Below are positions 7,328 through 14,624 of a stretch of 31,208 bases of DNA, one piece after another. Positions within the stretch are counted from its first letter, which is position 1; each line of letters opens with the position of its first letter. This stretch comes from JBFKQC01 sp041627895 (lineage in GTDB: Bacteria; Pseudomonadota; Alphaproteobacteria; Rhodobacterales; Rhodobacteraceae): the NCBI GenBank assembly GCA_041627895.1, contig JBFKQC010000047.1, positions 1-31,208 of the forward strand, given 5' to 3'. Both the position numbers and the translations under genes were made by a program. Below the pieces are notes generated by a model. It was not told the DNA's origin. It was given only the letters and a program-made list of their open reading frames with translations, and searched no databases.

Positions 7328-8698
7328 ATGTCCATTCCACAATCCGGCGGCGGGCCGATCGAACGCCACGGTCAACTGGCCGAGTATCTCGAAGCCGGCT
7401 GCAAGCCCCGCGACGCCTGGCGGATCGGCACCGAGCACGAGAAATTCGGCTATTGCCGTGACACGTTGCGCCCGTTGCCATATGACGGCCCCCGGTCGAT
7501 CCGCGCCATGCTCGAAGGGTTGCGCCACCGTTTCGGCTGGGCGCCGCTCTACGAGGGTGACAACATCATCGGGCTGGAAAAGGACGGCGCGAACATTTCG
7601 CTGGAACCGGGCGGACAGCTGGAGCTTTCCGGCGCTCCGCTGGAGACGATCCACCAGACCTGCGACGAAGTGAACGCGCATTTGCGCGAGGTGAAGGAGA
7701 TCGCCGACGGGATCGGCGCGGGCTTCATCGGGCTCGGCGCGGCGCCGGAATGGCGCCACGAGGACATGCCGCGCATGCCCAAGGGCCGCTACAAGCTGAT
7801 GACCGACTACATGGGCCGGGTCGGGACCCACGGGACGCAGATGATGTACCGCACCTGCACCGTGCAGGTGAACCTCGACTTCGGGTCAGAGGCCGACATG
7901 GTGCAGAAGATGCGCGTGGCGCTCTCGCTGCAACCCGTGGCGACCGCGCTCTTTGCCAATTCGCCGTTCTTCGAGGGCAAGCCGAACGGCCACAAGTCCT
8001 GGCGGTCGCGCATCTGGCGCTCGCTCGACGACGACCGGACGGGGATGCTGCCCTTCGTCTTCGAGGACGGTTTCGGCTTCGAGCGCTATGCCGAATACGC
8101 GCTGGACGTGCCGATGTACTTCGTCTACCGCGACGGGCGCTATGTCGACGCGCTGGGCCAGTCGTTCCGCGACTTCCTGAAGGGCGAACTGCCCGCGCTG
8201 CCCGGCGAGACGCCGACGCTTTCGGACTGGGCGGACCATCTGACGACGATCTTCCCCGAGGCGCGGCTGAAGCGCTTCATCGAGATGCGCGGCGCCGATG
8301 GCGGACCCTGGCGGCGGCTTTGCGCGCTGCCGGCGCTCTGGGTCGGGCTTTGCTATGACCAGACGTCGCTGGACGCTGCCTGGGATCTCGCCAAGCACTG
8401 GGACGCCGAGACCCGCGAGCGCCTGCGCGTCGCCGCCTCGGTCGACGGGTTGCAGGCCGAGGCGGGCGGGATCCGCATGATCGATCTCGCTCGCGAGGTC
8501 GTGGCGATCGCCAAGGAGGGCCTTCGCCGCCGCGCCCGCCCCGGCCTGGGCGGCATGGTGCCAGACGAACGCCATTTCCTGCACGCGCTCGAGGAAAGCG
8601 TCGAGAGCGGCAAGGCCCCGGCCGACGAGTTGCTGGAGCGGTACGAAGGCGAGTGGCAGCGCGATCTGGGCCGGGTCTACGCCGAGTATTCCTACTGA
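7328..8698 (+). CDS. gshA: glutamate-cysteine ligase
   Basis: This enzyme makes gamma-glutamylcysteine from Glu, Cys and ATP, the first step of glutathione synthesis in the cytoplasm. The 456-aa protein is of the plant/alphaproteobacterial type: RIGTEHEKFGY (about 32-42), ISLEPGGQLELSGAPLETIHQT (about 89-110), YMGRVGTHGTQMMYRTCTVQVN and FANSPFFEGKPNG are all conserved. The ATG at 7328 has GGAG nine bases upstream. It converges on, and overlaps by 7 bases, the small minus-strand gene after plsY. No glutathione synthetase gene is in the window. Confidence 0.95.
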   Translation: MSIPQSGGGPIERHGQLAEYLEAGCKPRDAWRIGTEHEKFGYCRDTLRPLPYDGPRSIRAMLEGLRHRFGWAPLYEGDNIIGLEKDGANISLEPGGQLELSGAPLETIHQTCDEVNAHLREVKEIADGIGAGFIGLGAAPEWRHEDMPRMPKGRYKLMTDYMGRVGTHGTQMMYRTCTVQVNLDFGSEADMVQKMRVALSLQPVATALFANSPFFEGKPNGHKSWRSRIWRSLDDDRTGMLPFVFEDGFGFERYAEYALDVPMYFVYRDGRYVDALGQSFRDFLKGELPALPGETPTLSDWADHLTTIFPEARLKRFIEMRGADGGPWRRLCALPALWVGLCYDQTSLDAAWDLAKHWDAETRERLRVAASVDGLQAEAGGIRMIDLAREVVAIAKEGLRRRARPGLGGMVPDERHFLHALEESVESGKAPADELLERYEGEWQRDLGRVYAEYSY

Positions 8699-8955
8699 TC
8701 GGGCGAAACCCCCAGCACGAAGCCGATCACCTTGTCCGTGGGCATCTCGCAGGGCCGCAGCAGGGCGCCTCGTGCGGTGCGATAGAGGTTCAGGCTGATG
8801 TAATCGCCGCCGCCCAGTTCCTCGGCCACCAGCTTCCAGCCCCGGCCGCCGGCATGGCGGGTCTTGCTGACGACATAGCGCCGGCCGGCCGCGGTGCCGC
8901 GAAACGTGCCCTCGGGCAAGGCGTCGAAGCCATCGAGAAAGGCGCCGGGCGTCAG
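8692..8955 (-). CDS. small conserved protein after plsY, apparent CTG start
   Basis: An 87-aa protein, LTPGAFLDGFDALPEG then GRRYVVSKTRHAGGRGWKLV and GDYISLNLYRT, ending in PTDKVIGFVLGVSPDQ. It is compact and protein-like, and I believe similar proteins follow plsY in related bacteria, but no function is known to me. There is no ATG or GTG near the start of the conserved part. The best candidate is CTG at 8955, which forms CTGA with the plsY stop, exactly where an ATGA overlap would be expected. An in-frame TTG further in (the L of DALPEG) is the alternative. It overlaps the end of gshA by 7 bases. Confidence 0.65.
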   Translation of the reverse strand: MTPGAFLDGFDALPEGTFRGTAAGRRYVVSKTRHAGGRGWKLVAEELGGGDYISLNLYRTARGALLRPCEMPTDKVIGFVLGVSPDQ

Positions 8956-9545
8956 GACTTGCGCCCGATCCGCGGCTCGGCTCCGGCGCGCAGGCGGCGG
9001 ATGTTGTCGGCGTGCTTGAGGTAGACCAGCACCGACATCAGGCCCGCCACCACCGCCCCGTGCCAATGGTAGAATACCACGACATAGACCGGCGCCAGAC
9101 CCGCGGCGACCAGCGCGGAAAGCGAACTGATCCGGGTGATCGCCGCCGTGGCAAGCCAGGTGGCGCAGGCGGCAATCCCGGCGGGAAAGCTCAGCGCCAG
9201 CAGCGTGCCCAGGAAGGTCGCCACGCCCTTGCCGCCCCTGAAGCCCAGGAAAACCGGGTAAAGGTGCCCGAGCATCGCGAAGAGCGCCGCCACCCCGGCC
9301 GCGCCCTCGCCGTTCCAGAGCCGTGCCAGCACCACGGCCGCCGCACCCTTGCCGGCGTCGCCGATCAGCGTTAGCAGCGCGGCGGGCCTGTTTCCGGTGC
9401 GCAGCACGTTGGTGGCACCGATATTGCCCGATCCGATCTGGCGCAGGTCGCCCAGCCCGAAGACCCGGGCCATCACGATGCCGAACGGCACCGAGCCCAG
9501 GAGATAGGCCAGGACCGCGACGATCAGGGTTGCGACGGGCTCCAT
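8952..9545 (-). CDS. plsY: glycerol-3-phosphate acyltransferase PlsY
   Basis: PlsY transfers acyl groups from acyl-phosphate to glycerol-3-phosphate, the first committed step of phospholipid synthesis, in the inner membrane. The 197-aa protein has the three cytoplasmic-loop motifs: GSVPFGIVMAR (about 17-27), GSGNIGATNVLRTGN (about 38-52) and GHLYPVFLGFRGGKGVAT (about 92-109), set between membrane helices. The start is supported by AAGGAG six bases upstream. It follows the pseudo-dihydroorotase gene by 10 bases and overlaps the small gene downstream, so it is in the pyrB operon. Confidence 0.95.
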   Translation of the reverse strand: MEPVATLIVAVLAYLLGSVPFGIVMARVFGLGDLRQIGSGNIGATNVLRTGNRPAALLTLIGDAGKGAAAVVLARLWNGEGAAGVAALFAMLGHLYPVFLGFRGGKGVATFLGTLLALSFPAGIAACATWLATAAITRISSLSALVAAGLAPVYVVVFYHWHGAVVAGLMSVLVYLKHADNIRRLRAGAEPRIGRKS

Positions 9546-9555
9546 GTCTGCTCCT

Positions 9556-10872
9556 TCACCTTGTTCCGGTCGCGTTGTTCCGGTCGCGCGAATAGACTTC
9601 CTCGCCCGCGACCCAGGTCTTCAGCACCCGGCCCTGCATCCGGGCACCGTCGAACGGCGTGTTCTTGGATTTCGAGCGCAGCGTGAAGCGGTCGAGCACG
9701 AAGGGCGCATCGGGGTCGAACAGCACCAGGTCGGCCGGGGCGCCCTCGGCCAGCCGGCCCGAGGGCAGCCCAAGCCGCCGCGCCGGGTTCAGCGCCATGG
9801 CGCGGAACAGCTGCGGCAGGGTCAACTGGCCTGCATGGTGGAGACGCAGCGCGGCGGGCAACAACGTCTCCAACGCCACCGCGCCGCTTGCGGCCTCTTC
9901 GAAGGGGCGGCGCTTGGATTCCTCGTCTTGCGGCGTGTGCATCGACGAGATCACGTCGATCAGCCCCGCGGCCACCGCCTCGACCATCGCCAGCCGGTCG
10001 GTTTCGCCGCGCAGGGGCGGCTTGATCTTGAAGAAAGTGCGGTAATCGCCGACATCCAGCTCGTTCAGCGTCAGGTGATGGATGTTCACCCCGGCGGTGA
10101 CATCCAGCCCCGCCGCCCTGGCGCGTTCCAGCGCCGGCAGGGAGGCCGCGGTCGAAAGATTGTCGGCGTGATAGCGCGCCTGCGTCATCTCGACCAGCGC
10201 CAGGTCGCGTTCCAGCCCCAGCCGCTCGGCGACCGGCGAGACCGCCGGCAGACCGCGGAGCGAGGCGAACTTCCCCGAGGTCGCCGCGGCGCCGTCCGAA
10301 AGCCCCGGGTCCTGCGGGTGCGCCACCACCAGCGCGCCGAGCGCCCGGGCATAGGTCAGGCAGCGCGAGAAGACCTTGTTGTCGGTGACGACCGCGTCGC
10401 AGTCGGTGAACGCGACGGCACCGGCATCCTGCAGGAACCCGATCTCGACCATCTCGCGGCCCTGCCGCCCCTTGGTCAGCGCCGCCATCGGGCGGATGTT
10501 CACCGGCGCGTCCGCCGCCGCCCGGCGCGCGACGAATTCCAGCTGTTCCGGGCTGTCGATGGCCGGCGTGGTGTCGGGCCGCGTGATCATCGTCGTGACG
10601 CCGCCCGCCGCAGCGGCGCGGCCGGCCGAGCGAAAGCTTTCCTTGTGCCGCTCGCCGGGCTCGGAAATCTTCACGCCGAGGTCGACGATGCCCGGTGCCA
10701 GCACCTTGCCGCCGCCGCGCAGCACGATCCCGGCCCGCGCCAATTCTGCCTCGATCACGTCGGGCTGCGTCAAAAGTCGCGCGATCTTGCCGTCCGAAAT
10801 CTCGACGGCGCCCGCGGTTTCGGTGCCGGCCTCGGGGTCGATCAGCCGGACATCTGCGATCAGAAGCGTCAT
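9556..10872 (-). CDS. dihydroorotase-like protein lacking catalytic residues (PyrC')
   Basis: The 438-aa protein has the amidohydrolase layout of type-I dihydroorotase, including HHLTLNELDVGDYRTFFKIK, PPLRGETDRLAMVEA and a normal length. The catalytic sites are changed. The HxH metal motif after PGxxD is replaced by GVK (GIVDLGVKISEPGER), the MPNTxP strand reads RPDTTP, and the TDHAPH segment reads SSMHTPQDEE. Non-catalytic PyrC' proteins are known to pair with aspartate carbamoyltransferase as structural partners, and pyrB heads this operon, so that role is likely. A catalytic dihydroorotase should lie elsewhere in the genome. The 3' end carries a 14-bp tandem duplication (9561-9588). Confidence 0.9.
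   Translation of the reverse strand: MTLLIADVRLIDPEAGTETAGAVEISDGKIARLLTQPDVIEAELARAGIVLRGGGKVLAPGIVDLGVKISEPGERHKESFRSAGRAAAAGGVTTMITRPDTTPAIDSPEQLEFVARRAAADAPVNIRPMAALTKGRQGREMVEIGFLQDAGAVAFTDCDAVVTDNKVFSRCLTYARALGALVVAHPQDPGLSDGAAATSGKFASLRGLPAVSPVAERLGLERDLALVEMTQARYHADNLSTAASLPALERARAAGLDVTAGVNIHHLTLNELDVGDYRTFFKIKPPLRGETDRLAMVEAVAAGLIDVISSMHTPQDEESKRRPFEEAASGAVALETLLPAALRLHHAGQLTLPQLFRAMALNPARRLGLPSGRLAEGAPADLVLFDPDAPFVLDRFTLRSKSKNTPFDGARMQGRVLKTWVAGEEVYSRDRNNATGTR
9561..9588. repeat. 14-bp perfect tandem duplication in the 3' end of the PyrC' gene
   Basis: TTGTTCCGGTCGCG occurs twice without a gap, at 9561-9574 and 9575-9588. Fourteen is not a multiple of three, so the duplication shifts the frame of the last few codons of the dihydroorotase-like gene and brings its stop to 9556, just before plsY. 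Confidence 0.9.
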
Positions 10873-10971
10873 CGGTTACCCATCAGTTGGCCGCGCGGCA
10901 GGCCATAGACCCTCGACCGCCCCGGGATCAATCCGAAACACCGGCGGCCCGCGCCCGGCCCGTGCCGCGCC

Positions 10972-11496
10972 TCACGCACGTTTTCTCTGCGCTTCGCGGA
11001 TTTTCGCATAGACCGCCTGGGCGTCCGGCACCCGCTCGAACCCGATCCCGACCCTGCGCGAGCCGTTCTTGGTGCGCCGGTACTCATGCGCGAACCAGAC
11101 CGAGCCCGGGGCGCCGGAATCGAAGCCTAATACGGTGTCGCCGTCGATCGGGTAGCTTTTCAGCCGCCTGCCGACAAACGGCACGTCGGTGGCGATGAAG
11201 GCGCGGTGGTCGGTCAGGGTGTACCAGGTGTGCCGGCGCCGCCAGGCGCCCCAGAACGGCGGGCCGATCGCGATGCCGAGGCCGACCGAGAAGTGGATCA
11301 GGCCGAACATCCAGAACCCGCCCGGCGCCTGGCTGGCCATCACCATCCAGAACACCGCGAAGCCCGCGAAGACGAGGCCGAAGAGAAAGCTGAAGATGTG
11401 CCCGACCTTCCAGACCACGCGGGCGTCGGGCCGGCCCTGCCACAGGATATCCTCGCCCGGGTCGAGGATGCCCTCCCATCCTGGCGCTGTCGCCAT
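10972..11496 (-). CDS. bacterial PH-like membrane protein
   Basis: A 174-aa protein starting MATAPGWEGILDPGEDILWQGRPD, the common opening of bacterial PH-domain (YdbS/YdbT-like) membrane proteins. Two membrane helices follow (FSFLFGLVFAGFAVFWMVM and FGLIHFSVGLGIAIGPPFW), then a soluble domain with YTLTDHRAFIATD, typical of the PH-like beta sandwich. The ATG at 11496 has GGAGG five bases upstream; sequence further upstream is low-complexity and belongs to other frames. It is in the pyrB operon, 14 bases after the 36-aa gene. The role in the operon is unknown. Confidence 0.82.
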   Translation of the reverse strand: MATAPGWEGILDPGEDILWQGRPDARVVWKVGHIFSFLFGLVFAGFAVFWMVMASQAPGGFWMFGLIHFSVGLGIAIGPPFWGAWRRRHTWYTLTDHRAFIATDVPFVGRRLKSYPIDGDTVLGFDSGAPGSVWFAHEYRRTKNGSRRVGIGFERVPDAQAVYAKIREAQRKRA

Positions 11497-11510
11497 CCTT
11501 GCCTCCGTCG

Positions 11511-11621
11511 TCAGCCCCCGACCCATACCATGGCCGCCGTCACCGCGAACAGCACCAGCAGCGCCACGAGTGCGACCATGCCCGAGGCGCGGGGGTCCTT
11601 TGGTGGCTGCCCGCCCGGCAT
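11511..11621 (-). CDS. 36-aa single-helix membrane microprotein
   Basis: ATG at 11621 shares its A with the TGA of the upstream gene (TGATG). The product has a short Pro/Gly-rich head (MPGGQPPKDPRASG) and one membrane helix (MVALVALLVLFAVTAAMVWV) ending in GG. The following PH-like gene begins 14 bases after its stop with a good ribosome site. The exact coupling on both sides and the clean head-plus-helix design argue for a real gene. No family is recognised. Confidence 0.72.
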   Translation of the reverse strand: MPGGQPPKDPRASGMVALVALLVLFAVTAAMVWVGG

Positions 11622-12193
11622 CAGAACGGACCACGGATGCCGAAGAGCAGGACCAGCGCGATCAGGACCAGCACGCCGAGGACCATGATCGCCGCCCCGA
11701 TGTCACGCCGCGGGCGCGCCGGTTCCGGCGCGGCGTGCGCCCCGGCAACCTGGTCGGGTCGCGCCGGGGACGGCCGGTGCGCCGGTTCGGCCTGCGCCTG
11801 CCGGTAGGCGCCAAGCAGGCGCAGCGGCGGGCGCGGCGAGATCGACTGGGCGATCCCGCCGAATGCGCGGGCACGCAAAAGGACGACATGACCTTCCGCC
11901 GCGTCGAGGGCCTCGCGGTCAGCCGCGATGTCGCCCTCGGAGATGCCCTGGCCCTCGGTCAGATAGACCGAAAGCCCGATCCCCCTGAGATCGGAGGCCG
12001 CAAAGACCTCGATATGCCCGGAATCCAGTTCGGTCGCGCCGAGCGCCGTCTTCATCGGCCACGGATCGCCGCCGTTGCCGGGGGTTTCGGTCACGAACGC
12101 GTCGATCTGCTGCGGGGCGAGGTCAAGCGCGAAGACCCGCACCGTCTCGCGCTCGTGCGCGGCGACGTTCAGCGGGTCGACCGGCTCAGGCAT
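11621..12193 (-). CDS. conserved protein with C-terminal membrane helix, pyrB-linked
   Basis: A 190-aa protein with a soluble N-terminal domain of about 115 residues (VRVFALDLAPQQIDAFV, HIEVFAASDLRGIGLSVYL, GHVVLLRARAFGGIAQ), a Pro/Ala-rich linker and a C-terminal membrane helix (IGAAIMVLGVLVLIALVLLFG). The ATG at 12193 overlaps the end of pyrB by 8 bases, which implies translational coupling; no ribosome site is evident. I recall no function for this family; such proteins sit next to pyrB in relatives and may be mislabelled from that position. The tail anchor places the N-terminal domain in the cytoplasm if it is a true tail-anchored protein. Confidence 0.8.
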   Translation of the reverse strand: MPEPVDPLNVAAHERETVRVFALDLAPQQIDAFVTETPGNGGDPWPMKTALGATELDSGHIEVFAASDLRGIGLSVYLTEGQGISEGDIAADREALDAAEGHVVLLRARAFGGIAQSISPRPPLRLLGAYRQAQAEPAHRPSPARPDQVAGAHAAPEPARPRRDIGAAIMVLGVLVLIALVLLFGIRGPF

Positions 12194-13136
12194 CGGCCGG
12201 CCGGGCGCGTGCGGGCAGGTTCCGCGCCAGTAGGTCCATCGCCGCCATGCGCACCGCCACGCCCATTTCCACCTGGTCCTGGATCACCGAGCGGTTGATG
12301 TCGTCGGCGATGGTGCCGTCGATCTCGACGCCCCGGTTCATCGGGCCGGGATGCATCACGATGGCGTCGTCCCTGGCGAAGCCCAGCTTTTCGGCGTCCA
12401 GCCCGAAGCGGTGGAAATACTCGCGCTCGGACGGGATGAAGCCGCCGTCCATCCGCTCCTTCTGCAGCCGCAGCATCATCACCACGTCGACATCCGCGAG
12501 CCCGCGGCGCATGTCGTCGTAGACTTCGACGCCCCAGTCGGCGGCACCCGCAGGGATCAGCGTCGGCGGGCCGATCAGGCGGATGCGGCTTTCCATCTTG
12601 CCCAAGAGCAGGATATTCGACCGCGCCACGCGGGAGTGGGCGATATCGCCGCAAATCGCGATGATCAGGCGGTGCAGCCGGCCCTTGGCGCGGCGGATCG
12701 TCAGCGCGTCCAGCAGCGCCTGCGTCGGATGCTCGTGCCGCCCGTCGCCGGCGTTCAGAACGGCGCATTGCACCTTTTCGGCCAGAAGGTTCACCGCGCC
12801 GGAATGCGGGTGCCGCACGACCAGCAGGTCGGGGTGCATCGCGTTCAACGTCAGCGCTGTGTCGATCAGCGTCTCGCCCTTCTTCACCGAAGAGGTCTGC
12901 ATCGACATGTTCATCACGTCGGCGCCAAGCCGCTTGCCCGCGATCTCGAAACTCGCCTGGGTGCGGGTCGAGGCCTCGAAGAACATGTTGATCTGGGTCA
13001 GCCCGGCCAGCGTGTCGGCGTGTTTCGACGCGCCGCGGTTCAGCGCGACATAGTCGTCGGCGAGGTCGAGAATCGCGGTGATGTCTTCAGGCGCGAGGGG
13101 TTCGATGCCCAGCAGGTGGCGGTGGCGGAATGTCAT
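12186..13136 (-). CDS. pyrB: aspartate carbamoyltransferase catalytic subunit
   Basis: PyrB joins carbamoyl phosphate and aspartate in the second step of pyrimidine synthesis. The 316-aa protein has the carbamoyl-phosphate motif FFEASTRTQASFE (about 53-65), SSVKKGETLIDT, VRHPHSGA, NAGDGRHEHPTQALLDALT and the C-terminal MHPGPMNRGVEI. All active-site segments are intact. A good promoter lies 25-53 bases upstream, with a very short leader that leaves no room for a classical pyrimidine attenuator. It heads a seven-gene operon including a non-catalytic dihydroorotase homologue, the usual partner of this class of PyrB. Confidence 0.97.
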   Translation of the reverse strand: MTFRHRHLLGIEPLAPEDITAILDLADDYVALNRGASKHADTLAGLTQINMFFEASTRTQASFEIAGKRLGADVMNMSMQTSSVKKGETLIDTALTLNAMHPDLLVVRHPHSGAVNLLAEKVQCAVLNAGDGRHEHPTQALLDALTIRRAKGRLHRLIIAICGDIAHSRVARSNILLLGKMESRIRLIGPPTLIPAGAADWGVEVYDDMRRGLADVDVVMMLRLQKERMDGGFIPSEREYFHRFGLDAEKLGFARDDAIVMHPGPMNRGVEIDGTIADDINRSVIQDQVEMGVAVRMAAMDLLARNLPARARPADA

Positions 13137-13160
13137 GGCGCCTCGGGTCCGGTCGCGGCG

Positions 13161-13189
13161 GTTATAGGAAGGCCCGGCGCGCGCGGCAA
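13161..13189 (-). promoter_or_regulatory. pyrB promoter
   Basis: On the minus strand TTGCCG (13189-13184) and TATAAC (13166-13161) are 17 bases apart. The -10 matches the consensus at 5 of 6 positions. Transcription would begin near 13154, giving a leader of about 18 bases. Confidence 0.6.
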
Positions 13190-13221
13190 GGCGGCCATTT
13201 ACCTCGGCGCGTGCCGGGCCT
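13170..13221. repeat. 15-bp inverted repeat in the pyrB/uracil-glycosylase divergent gap
   Basis: Bases 13170-13184 and 13207-13221 are complementary over 15 positions with one G-T mismatch, around a 22-base centre. The left arm fills the spacer of the pyrB promoter. It could be an operator or a cruciform-prone site. Confidence 0.6.
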
Positions 13222-13233
13222 AGCTTGGCGGGG

Positions 13234-14028
13234 ATGGCGCAGGAGCTTTCATATCATGCCGCGCTAGCAGCGCTGGACTGGCAGGTCGAGCTGGGCGCCG
13301 ACGAGGCGATCGGCGAGGCGCCGGTGAACCGCTACGACACGCCCGCCGAAGCGCCGAAGCCGGTGGCACGGCCCGCGCCCGCGCCGGTGCGGCCCGCGGC
13401 ACCTGCGACCTCGGGTGCGCTGGACCCGGTCGAGGTGGCGCGCGCAGCGGCGGCGGGGGCGGCCAGCCTCGACGACCTGCGCGCCGTTCTGGGCGCCTTC
13501 GAGCATTGCGAACTGAAACAGGGCGCGCGCAACCTGGTCTTCGCCGACGGCAACCCGGCGGCGCGGGTGATGGTGATCGGCGAAGCGCCGGGCCGCGACG
13601 AGGACCTGCAGGGCAAGCCGTTCGTCGGCCGGGCCGGGCAGCTGCTTGACCGGATGTTCGCGGCCATCGGGCTGGAACGCTCGGCGACCGAGGCCGACCG
13701 CGCGCTCTACATCACCAATATCCTGCCCTGGCGCCCGCCGCAGAACCGCGACCCAAGGCCCAACGAAATCGCGATGATGCTGCCCTTCGTTGCGCGGCAT
13801 GTCGAGCTTGCCGGCCCGGATGTGCTGGTGCTGATGGGCAATATCTCGTGCCTCGCGCTGCTGGGGCGCAAGGGAATCACCCGGCTGAGGGGGACCTGGA
13901 CCGAGGTGCTGGGCCGTCCGGCGCTGCCGATGTTCCACCCGGCCTATCTGCTGCGCACGCCGCAAGCCAAGCGCGAGGCCTGGGCGGACCTGTTGATGCT
14001 GCAGGCGCGGCTCGGGGCAGGGACATGA
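13234..14028 (+). CDS. uracil-DNA glycosylase, family-4-like, lacking Fe-S cysteines
   Basis: This enzyme removes uracil from DNA. The 264-aa protein has motif A GEAPGRDEDLQGKPFVGRAG (from about residue 116), YITNILPW then RPPQNRDPRPNE (about 160-178), and motif B FHPAYLLRTPQAKR (His about 235), all typical of UDG family 4. The N-terminal 80 residues are an Ala/Pro-rich linker. Family 4 normally carries four cysteines for a 4Fe-4S cluster; here the whole protein has only two, in FEHCELK and GNISCLAL. The NxxKC position is Trp, and the later Cys position is Met. Only one expected cysteine may remain, so a cluster is unlikely. Some alphaproteobacterial glycosylases of this general type are known to lack the cluster. 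The stop overlaps the next gene (ATGA). Confidence 0.9.
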   Translation: MAQELSYHAALAALDWQVELGADEAIGEAPVNRYDTPAEAPKPVARPAPAPVRPAAPATSGALDPVEVARAAAAGAASLDDLRAVLGAFEHCELKQGARNLVFADGNPAARVMVIGEAPGRDEDLQGKPFVGRAGQLLDRMFAAIGLERSATEADRALYITNILPWRPPQNRDPRPNEIAMMLPFVARHVELAGPDVLVLMGNISCLALLGRKGITRLRGTWTEVLGRPALPMFHPAYLLRTPQAKREAWADLLMLQARLGAGT

Positions 14029-14624
14029 GAATTCTCGCCTTCTCCGATCTGCATCATTCAAGCGCCCGTGCCGCCGCGCTGGTTCAGGCGAGCAAGGGGG
14101 CCGATCTGGTGATCGGCGCGGGCGATTTCTGCAACATGCGGCGCGACCTGCCGGACGCAATGAACCTTCTCGGCGGGATCGCCGCGCCCTTCGTCGTGGT
14201 GCCGGGCAATGCCGAGAGCATCGCCGAGCTGCGGGATGCGGCGCATGCGGGCACGCATGTCCTGCATGGCGCGGGTGTCGAGGTCGACGGCTTGCGCCTT
14301 TTCGGGCTGGGTTACGGCGTGCCGGTGACGCCGTTCGGCGCCTGGTCCTGCGATCTGACCGAGCTCGAGGCAGCCGCGCTCTTGTCGCAATGCGCCGCGG
14401 CTGACGTGCTGATCACGCATTCCCCGCCCAAGGGCGTGGCCGACGTGACCTCGGGCGGCATGTCGGTGGGCTCGACCGCGGTGCGGGACGCGATCGAGCG
14501 GGTCCAGCCGCAGCTGGCGCTTTGCGGGCATATCCACGACAGCTGGGGCGCCGAGGGGCGGATCGGCGCGACGCGGGTGGTCAACCTCGGCCCCACCGGC
14601 CGCTGGTTCGAGGTCGGGCCATGA
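14025..14624 (+). CDS. calcineurin-like metallophosphoesterase
   Basis: A 199-aa single-domain phosphoesterase. The metal ligands are in order: FSDLHH (D-x-H, residues about 6-10), GAGDF, VVPGNAES (GN motif with Ala instead of the usual His/Asp), ITHSPPKG and CGHIHDSWG. The family cleaves phosphodiesters or phosphomonoesters, and the substrate cannot be predicted from this sequence. The ATG is fused to the stop of the uracil-DNA glycosylase (ATGA at 14025-14028), and its own stop overlaps the LysE-type gene the same way. Residues after the GHIH motif (RVVNLGPTGRW) are typical of the small YfcE/Icc-like group. Confidence 0.88.
   Translation: MRILAFSDLHHSSARAAALVQASKGADLVIGAGDFCNMRRDLPDAMNLLGGIAAPFVVVPGNAESIAELRDAAHAGTHVLHGAGVEVDGLRLFGLGYGVPVTPFGAWSCDLTELEAAALLSQCAAADVLITHSPPKGVADVTSGGMSVGSTAVRDAIERVQPQLALCGHIHDSWGAEGRIGATRVVNLGPTGRWFEVGP

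Noticed and set aside
10869..10979. Open frame of about 36 codons ending in an ATGA overlap with the PyrC' start
   Set aside because: The GTG start lacks a ribosome site, the product is Arg/Gly-rich with no feature, and it is only the end of a longer shadow frame. The gap 10873-10971 otherwise shows nothing convincing.
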